Shown here one piece after another: positions 59,295 through 64,000 of a stretch of 64,000 nt of DNA (position 1 is its first letter; each line of letters opens with the position of its first letter). The notes under the pieces are model-generated. The model was given only the letters and a program-made list of their open reading frames with translations. It was not told the DNA's origin and did not search any database. The translations under genes and the position numbers were made by a program. The DNA is taken from positions 1 through 64,000 of the forward strand of contig CAXTUB010000010.1 in assembly GCA_964247385.1 (NCBI GenBank), given 5' to 3'. Origin of the DNA: TMP-86 sp964247385. Lineage in GTDB: Bacteria > Pseudomonadota > Gammaproteobacteria > Steroidobacterales > Steroidobacteraceae.

Positions 59295-60536
59295 ATGATT
59301 CAAGTGAGATCGAAGTCGATGCGTATTCGCTATGCGTTCCTAGTCATTGCCATTTTCTGCGCCGCTCCCGCCGGCGCCGCCACGCACCGCGCGCACGCGA
59401 AACATGCGACTGCGCACGGCGCGAAGGCGCCGGCCGCGCCCGACGCGGCGCCCCATGCCACGCCGGGCGCCCTGCCCTCGCCGCCGGCCGTCGATGCGCG
59501 CGCCTATCTCGTCGTGGATTTTCAAACCGGCAAAGCGTTGGCGCAGAGCAATGCCGATGCGCGCATGGAGCCCGCAAGCCTCACGAAGCTGATGACGGCG
59601 TACATCGTGTTTCAGGAATTGGCGAGCGGCAAACTGAAGCTCGACGAGCAGGTGACCGTCAGCGAGCACGCATGGCGTTCGGAAGGCTCGCGCACGTTCA
59701 TCCAAGTGGGAACGCCCGTCCCGGTGCAGGCGCTCATCATGGGAATGATCGTGCAATCTGGAAATGACGCGACCATTGCGCTCGCCGAGCGCGTGGCCGG
59801 CACCGAAGAGACCTTCGCGCAAATGATGAACGCCAATGCGCGGCGACTGAAAATGACCGGCACGCATTTCGACAATAGCTCGGGGCTGCCTTCGCCGCAG
59901 CACTACACCACCGCGCGCGACATGGCGCGGCTCGCAAGCGCCATCATTCGCGAGTATCCGCAATACTATCGCTGGTATTCGGTGCGCGAATTCGAATTCA
60001 ATGGAATCAAGCAGCAGAATCGCAATGGGCTTCTGGGCCGCGACACCAGCGTCGACGGCATGAAGACCGGTCATACGGATTCGGCCGGCTACTGTCTCGT
60101 GACCTCGGCGCTGCGCAATGGCATGCGGTTGATCTCGGTGGTGTTCGGCTCGAACAGCATGCGGGCGCGAGAGGATGCGAGTGCCGCGCTCCTCAATTAT
60201 GCATTCACGTTTTACGACACGCGATTGATCGCCAAGGCGCGCAGCAAGCTCGGCAGCGTCGAGCTGCTCAAAGCCGAGAGCTCCCCGGTGGATGTGGGCC
60301 TCCAGCAGGACTTGTACGTGACTGTGCCGCGCAGCGAATCAAGCTCGCTCAAGACCGTGCTCGATGTGCCTGCGCGGGCGATGGCGCCGGTCTCGGCCTC
60401 GACCCCTCTTGGCACGCTCAAGGTCGTATCGGCGAGCGGCGGCGTTGCGAACGCGCCGCTCCATCCGCTGCGGCCGGTGCCGATGGGGGGCTGGTGGCGT
60501 CGCATGGTCGACAGCGTTCGATTGTGGTTTGGCTGA
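59295..60536 (+). CDS. dacC: D-alanyl-D-alanine carboxypeptidase (PBP5/6 type)
   Basis: This periplasmic carboxypeptidase trims the terminal D-Ala of pentapeptides. The 413-aa protein has a signal peptide ending near PAGAA, an Ala/His-rich linker, then SxxK in EPASLTKLMTAYIVF, SGN in IVQSGNDATIALAERV and KTG in GMKTGHTDSAGYCLV. The PBP5-like C-terminal domain and a final amphipathic anchor (GWWRRMVDSVRLWFG) are present. ATG 59319 is an alternative start. D-Ala released by it could feed the neighbouring D-amino acid aminotransferase. Confidence 0.95.
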   Translation: MIQVRSKSMRIRYAFLVIAIFCAAPAGAATHRAHAKHATAHGAKAPAAPDAAPHATPGALPSPPAVDARAYLVVDFQTGKALAQSNADARMEPASLTKLMTAYIVFQELASGKLKLDEQVTVSEHAWRSEGSRTFIQVGTPVPVQALIMGMIVQSGNDATIALAERVAGTEETFAQMMNANARRLKMTGTHFDNSSGLPSPQHYTTARDMARLASAIIREYPQYYRWYSVREFEFNGIKQQNRNGLLGRDTSVDGMKTGHTDSAGYCLVTSALRNGMRLISVVFGSNSMRAREDASAALLNYAFTFYDTRLIAKARSKLGSVELLKAESSPVDVGLQQDLYVTVPRSESSSLKTVLDVPARAMAPVSASTPLGTLKVVSASGGVANAPLHPLRPVPMGGWWRRMVDSVRLWFG

Positions 60537-60543
60537 ACCGTCC

Positions 60544-61410
60544 ATGCCCTTCGCCACGTGTTATCTCAACGGAGAATTCATGCCGCTGGCCGAGGCGCGA
60601 GTATCTCCGCTCGACCGCGCGTTCCTGTTTGGCGATGCGGTGTACGAGGTGATTCCGGTCTACGGCGCGCGAGCATTCAAGTTGCGCGAGCATTTGGATC
60701 GGCTGGAACGCAGTCTTGCGCAAATTCATATGGCGCCGCCACTGTCGCAGTCACAGTGGGGCGGCGTGTGCCGGCAGCTCATTGATGCGAATGGCGCTGA
60801 CGACGCCAGCCTCTACCTACAAGTCACGCGCGGCGCCGAACTGGACCGCAATCACGCGTGGCCCGAGCGGCTGAAGCCCACATTGTTTGCATTTGCCTCT
60901 CCCCTCGCCAACGTGCTCGAGCGCGAGCCCGCTGGCATCAGCGCCATGACGGCGCAGGATCTACGTTGGAAGCGATGTGACATCAAGTCCACTTCCCTCC
61001 TCGCCAATGTATTGCTCCGCAAGAGCGCCGTTGATTCGGGCAACTTCGAAAGCATCTTGCTCGATGATGGATGGCTGCGCGAAGGCTCTTCTTCCGCGGT
61101 TCACGCCGTGTTCGGCGATGCCGTGTGCTCTCCGCCCTTGGAACCCGCCATCTTGCCGGGCATCACCCGCGTCGTCGTGCAGGATTTGGCGGCTTCGCTT
61201 GGGCTTCGCGTCAAGGAACAGCCCGTGAGTGAAGCGCAATTGCGCGCCGCGGATGAAATATGGATTTCGCTCTCGACCCGCGGACTGTTGGCGGTCACCA
61301 CGTTGGACGGCCGTCCGGTGGGGCACTGCGCCCCGGGGCCCGTCTTCAAGAGATTGCGCAATGCCTTCGTGGATTACGTCGAGCGAGCCGCGGGGACCCC
61401 CGAGCTGTGA
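60544..61410 (+). CDS. dat: D-amino acid aminotransferase (class IV)
   Basis: This 288-aa fold-type IV PLP enzyme has YLNGEFMPLAEARVSPLDRAFLFGDAVYEVIPVYGARAFKLREHLDRLERS, the PLP Lys in RCDIKSTSLLANVLLRKSA, EGSSSAVHAVFG and LPGITRVVVQDLA. The KSTSLLAN form and the EGSSSA loop fit D-alanine transaminase better than BCAT or PabC. It starts seven bases after dacC and overlaps ybeD by four, so it is part of the wall operon, where it could interconvert D-Ala and D-Glu. Confidence 0.88.
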   Translation: MPFATCYLNGEFMPLAEARVSPLDRAFLFGDAVYEVIPVYGARAFKLREHLDRLERSLAQIHMAPPLSQSQWGGVCRQLIDANGADDASLYLQVTRGAELDRNHAWPERLKPTLFAFASPLANVLEREPAGISAMTAQDLRWKRCDIKSTSLLANVLLRKSAVDSGNFESILLDDGWLREGSSSAVHAVFGDAVCSPPLEPAILPGITRVVVQDLAASLGLRVKEQPVSEAQLRAADEIWISLSTRGLLAVTTLDGRPVGHCAPGPVFKRLRNAFVDYVERAAGTPEL

Positions 61411-61670
61411 GTGAGCAGAGCCCTCTTACGTTTCCGTGCGAATTCGTCGTCAAAGTGATGGGCAAGAGCGGCTCCGGCATCGAATCCATTGCAAGAACCA
61501 TCATCGAAAAACACGCCGGACCCATCGAGGAGGCGCAAATCCGCGAGCGCCCGAGCAGCAACAGCCGCTTCGTCGGCTATTCATTCACCATCCATGCCAC
61601 GAGCCGTGAGCAGGTGGATGAGATTTATCGTGAGCTGACTGCGCGGCCGGAAGTTCTGATGGCGCTCTGA
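61407..61670 (+). CDS. ybeD: YbeD/DUF493 family protein
   Basis: This 87-aa protein of the DUF493 (YbeD) family has a small ACT-like fold: LTFPCEFVVKVMGKSGSGIESIARTIIEKHAG and FVGYSFTIHATSREQVDEIYRELTARPEVLMAL. The start is GTG within the dat stop. In enterobacteria ybeD lies between dacA and lipB, as here, although lipB is on the other strand in this window. The molecular role is unknown, possibly linked to lipoylation. Confidence 0.92.
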   Translation: MSEQSPLTFPCEFVVKVMGKSGSGIESIARTIIEKHAGPIEEAQIRERPSSNSRFVGYSFTIHATSREQVDEIYRELTARPEVLMAL

Positions 61671-61685
61671 TCGACGGCGAGGCAG

Positions 61686-62321
61686 TCACGCCGCATCGAA
61701 CCCCAAGCGGCGCAGCAAGTGCGGCGTCAACGCCGCTTGCAGTTGCGCCACGCTCGACGCACCGCCGAGATCGGCGAGCCGCGTCACTTCCAAGCCCTGA
61801 TAGCCGCACACATGAATGCGCCGGAACGGCGCCGTATCGTTCGATACGTTGATCGCCACGCCGTGATAACTGCAGCCGCGGCGGATGCGCAAGCCCACGC
61901 TCGCGAGTTTTTTTTCGCCGACGTAGACGCCCGGGGCTTCGCGCCGCGCATGCGCCCGTACTCCCCATTGGTCGATGCAATCGATGACCGCGCCTTCCAG
62001 TGCGATCACGAGATCGCGCACGCCGAGCTTCAGCCTGCGCAAATCCAACAGGACATAGGTCACGAGCTGGCCTGGCCCGTGGTAGGTGACATCCCCGCCG
62101 CGATCGATGCGCACGACGGGGACATCGCCGGCATCGAGCACGTTGCCCTCCTTGGCGCCGAGGCCCAGCGTGAACACGCGCGGATGCTCGACGAACCAGA
62201 TTTCATCGGGCGTTCCGGCATCGCGCGTGTCGGTAAAGCGCTGCATGTCGCGCCAAACCCGCTCGTATTCGCGCGTGCCGAGGCTATGCAGGACCGGCGG
62301 TGGAATGATCGAGGCCCGCAT
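61686..62321 (-). CDS. lipB: Octanoyl-[ACP]:protein N-octanoyltransferase
   Basis: LipB transfers octanoate from ACP to lipoyl domains. About 211 aa: IWFVEHPRVFTLGLGAKEGNVL, RIDRGGDVTYHGPGQLVTYVLLDLRR, catalytic Lys in VGEKKLASVGLRIRRG and Cys in HVCGYQGLEVTRLADLG. I start it at ATG 62321, which overlaps lipA by 38 bases; a later start may be used. Here lipA precedes lipB, the reverse of E. coli order. Its products serve E2 enzymes, including partners of the E1 pair at 10.7-13.0 kb. Confidence 0.95.
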   Translation of the reverse strand: MRASIIPPPVLHSLGTREYERVWRDMQRFTDTRDAGTPDEIWFVEHPRVFTLGLGAKEGNVLDAGDVPVVRIDRGGDVTYHGPGQLVTYVLLDLRRLKLGVRDLVIALEGAVIDCIDQWGVRAHARREAPGVYVGEKKLASVGLRIRRGCSYHGVAINVSNDTAPFRRIHVCGYQGLEVTRLADLGGASSVAQLQAALTPHLLRRLGFDAA

Positions 62322-63315
62322 TGTTGCGCGCCAATGCTTGCTCGGCCCGATAGCTGGAGCGTACCAGCGGCCCCGACACGCATTCCAAGAAGCCGAGCCC
62401 GAGCGCGAGGCGACGGTAGGCATCGAACTCGAGCGGCGCAACGAAACGCCGCACGCTCAGGTGATTCGCCGTGGGACGCAAATACTGGCCCAACGTAATG
62501 AGATCCACGCCCGCCGCGCGCAGATGCCGCAAGGTGGCCTCGATCTCGACATCGCTCTCGCCGAGGCCCAACATCAAGCTGGACTTGGTCAGCACCGCAG
62601 GATTCAGACTCTTCGCAAAGCGCAGCACCTCGAGCGTTTGTGCGTAGCCCGCGCGTGGATCGCGCACCGGATGCGTCAGCCGCTCCACGGTCTCGATGTT
62701 CTGTGCAAACACATCGAGCCCGGAATCCATGACGCAGGCCACCGCGGACGCTTCGCCCTGAAAATCCGGGGTCAATGCTTCGACGGCGGTCGCGGGGGTG
62801 CGCTGCTTGATGGCGCGAATCGCGCGCGCGTAGTGCGCAGCGCCGCCATCGTCGAGATCGTCGCGATTGACCGAGGTGAGCACCACGTACTTCAACTTCA
62901 TGAGCTCCACCGAACGCGCCACATTGTCCGGCTCGTCCGGGTCCAGCCAACCGCGGGGATTGCCCGTGTCGACTGCGCAAAATCTGCAAGCGCGCGTGCA
63001 GACCGCGCCCATCAGCATGATGGTGGCGGTGCCTGCATTCCAGCACTCACCGATGTTGGGACACTTCGCTTCTTCGCATACCGTGGAAAGTCGATGCTGG
63101 CGTACGGTGCGCTTCACCTCATCGAACGTTGACCCCTGCGGCAGCCGGGCGCGCAGCCAGGCAGGCTTGCGCAGCGCGTGAGAATCCGGCGCCGGCACGC
63201 CGCCTGCCGCGCGCTTGATGCCGTCCTTGATGGCCGCGAAGCCTTGTGGCGTTACATATTTCGCGCCGCTCGCAACAGGCTCCACCACGACGTCGATGTT
63301 CTTGAATTGGGACAC
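62284..63315 (-). CDS. lipA: Lipoyl synthase
   Basis: This radical-SAM enzyme inserts two sulfurs into octanoyl groups. The 343-aa protein shows the auxiliary cluster CEEAKCPNIGECW, the radical-SAM CTRACRFCAVDTG, LTSVNRDDLDDGGAAHYARAI and the C-terminal SSYRAEQ. The start is GTG at 63315. It lies upstream of and overlaps lipB. Confidence 0.97.
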   Translation of the reverse strand: MSQFKNIDVVVEPVASGAKYVTPQGFAAIKDGIKRAAGGVPAPDSHALRKPAWLRARLPQGSTFDEVKRTVRQHRLSTVCEEAKCPNIGECWNAGTATIMLMGAVCTRACRFCAVDTGNPRGWLDPDEPDNVARSVELMKLKYVVLTSVNRDDLDDGGAAHYARAIRAIKQRTPATAVEALTPDFQGEASAVACVMDSGLDVFAQNIETVERLTHPVRDPRAGYAQTLEVLRFAKSLNPAVLTKSSLMLGLGESDVEIEATLRHLRAAGVDLITLGQYLRPTANHLSVRRFVAPLEFDAYRRLALGLGFLECVSGPLVRSSYRAEQALARNNAGLDHSTAGPA

Positions 63316-63396
63316 GCCGGCGAATTATACGATTCCGGTACTCCGCGGCTTCAACTGGCGCGTTATTACCGCAAGGACCCCGATGAGGAGAATGCG

Positions 63397-63564
63397 ATGC
63401 GGTTAGTCAAGTGGACACTGGCAAGCGTTTTGGCATTGCTGTCGGCATGCGTCGTGGCGCCGATCGGCCCACCGCCGCGAGCGTACGTGGGTGCGCGCGT
63501 GGTCGTGGCTCCGGTGGTCGTACGACCTTATTACTATCGGCCCTACTATCGGCCTTATTACTGA
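63397..63564 (+). CDS. Very small lipoprotein with Tyr/Pro/Arg tail
   Basis: This 55-aa protein has a lipoprotein signal (LASVLALLSAC) and a mature part of only ~37 residues ending in YYYRPYYRPYY, encoded by short tandem repeats. ATG 63397 follows GAGGAG at good distance, which supports translation. Similar tiny Tyr-rich lipoproteins are frequent in proteobacteria and have no known function. It lies divergent from lipA. Confidence 0.65.
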   Translation: MRLVKWTLASVLALLSACVVAPIGPPPRAYVGARVVVAPVVVRPYYYRPYYRPYY

Positions 63565-63592
63565 GGCCCGGAAGCTGCGCATGCAAACTGCG

Positions 63593-64000
63593 TCATGCCG
63601 AGTGACGTAGGGTTTGATCCAGCCGCTGCAATCGTTGCGCAGTGCCGACATCTTCCCACAGGCCGTCATGCACTTGCGCAGTAACGCGGTGTGCGCGAAT
63701 GGCGCGCTCGAGGAGGGGGCGCAAGGGAAATGCACCGCCGCCGCACCCCTGGAAAAAGTTTTCGCGATACACGGCAACGCCGGAAAAGGTGTAGGTCTGG
63801 CTGGATTCATCGCGCAGCTGCGCGTGTGTGCCATCGAACCCGAAGTCGCCTTGCGCGTGGTGCGGCGGGTTTGGCACCAGTATCAAATGGGCCAGCGCCT
63901 CTTCGGCGAGGGCTAGCCGCCAGTAGGCGATGTCCGAATACACATCGCCATTGACCACGGCGAACACGCCGGGCGTGAGCCATTGCAGCGCCCGAAAAAT
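63593..64000 (-). CDS. murU: N-acetylmuramate-1-phosphate uridylyltransferase-like nucleotidyltransferase (5' end beyond window)
   Basis: The visible ~136 codons are the C-terminal part of a sugar-phosphate nucleotidyltransferase: AVVNGDVYSDIAYWRLAL (metal-binding Asp), GDFGFDGTHAQLRDESSQTYTFSGVAVYRENFF, FPLRPLLERAI and LWEDVGTAQRLQRLDQTL. This matches the RmlA-like fold and best fits MurU of the Pseudomonas-type peptidoglycan recycling route; a general NTP-hexose transferase remains possible. The frame stays open to the window edge, so the N-terminus with the nucleotide loop is missing here. Confidence 0.75.
   Translation of the reverse strand: MFRALQWLTPGVFAVVNGDVYSDIAYWRLALAEEALAHLILVPNPPHHAQGDFGFDGTHAQLRDESSQTYTFSGVAVYRENFFQGCGGGAFPLRPLLERAIRAHRVTAQVHDGLWEDVGTAQRLQRLDQTLRHSA

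Noticed and set aside
61719..63132. Plus-strand open frames of 259 and 348 codons opposite lipB and lipA
   Set aside because: They mirror lipB and lipA on the other strand and have no recognisable domain, signal or ribosome binding site.

Overview
The window is GC-rich chromosomal DNA of a gammaproteobacterium. Three things point to this: the order prmC-prfA-hemA / TPR gene-lolB-ispE-tRNA-Gln ... prs-rplY-pth-ychF-tRNA-Met, which is the Pseudomonas-type arrangement; the mreBCD-mrdA-rodA-mltB-rlpA-dacC-(dat)-ybeD / lipB-lipA block; and gatCAB placed divergently from mreB. The last two features are also compatible with the Xanthomonadales/Nevskiales/Steroidobacter side of the class. No plasmid, phage, integrase, transposase or CRISPR signature was seen.

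Layout. 1-6.8 kb: accessory envelope and stress genes (DUF1615 lipoprotein, DNRLRE-like lipoprotein, CPA1 Na+/H+ antiporter, Tat-signal large-subunit catalase, DUF2383 protein). 6.9-10.6 kb: tRNA-Met, ychF, pth, rplY, prs, all on the minus strand. 10.6-39.3 kb: a catabolic block of about 28.8 kb lying exactly between prs and the 3' end of tRNA-Gln, that is, inside a normally contiguous housekeeping cluster. 39.3-43.8 kb: the other half of that cluster (tRNA-Gln, ispE, lolB, TPR lipoprotein; hemA-prfA-prmC divergent). 43.8-48 kb: prfA, prmC, cyclophilin, mtgA, hslO. 48-64 kb: gatBAC; mreBCD, mrdA, rodA, mltB, rlpA, dacC, D-amino acid aminotransferase, ybeD; lipA-lipB; a tiny lipoprotein; and the 3' part of a murU-like gene cut by the window end.

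The catabolic block has two regulatory halves. Half A (10.7-27.2 kb) is centred on an RpiR-family regulator. A minus-strand operon (isochorismatase-like hydrolase, class III aminotransferase, aldehyde dehydrogenase, 2-oxoacid dehydrogenase E1 alpha and beta) diverges from a plus-strand operon (glutamine-synthetase-like ligase, N-formylglutamate amidohydrolase family protein, complete Liv-type ABC importer, lipoprotein PQQ/haem c dehydrogenase). Two nearly identical 18-bp sites (TGTAAT-N-AATAATAC-N-AA), one in front of each operon, look like the operators. The gene set suggests import and breakdown of an amine or amino-acid-like compound, possibly through a gamma-glutamylated intermediate. Half B (27.3-38.5 kb) is centred on a co-transcribed pair: a three-PAS protein without an output domain, and a PAS-AAA+-HTH sigma-54 activator. 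Clear -24/-12 sigma-54 promoters lie in front of both flanking units: etfB-etfA on the minus strand, and a trimethylamine-dehydrogenase-like iron-sulfur flavoprotein on the plus strand followed by a fumarylacetoacetase-family hydrolase, an APC permease and an MFS transporter. Trimethylamine dehydrogenases donate electrons to ETF, so this half reads as a self-contained regulon for oxidative breakdown of an N-alkylated compound. The dehydrogenase has Ser in place of the Cys that covalently holds FMN in trimethylamine dehydrogenase, and has lost the Tyr/His pair of the active site, so its substrate is probably not trimethylamine. This half is the best candidate for an undescribed system.

All function calls come from reading motifs and gene order; no database search was run.
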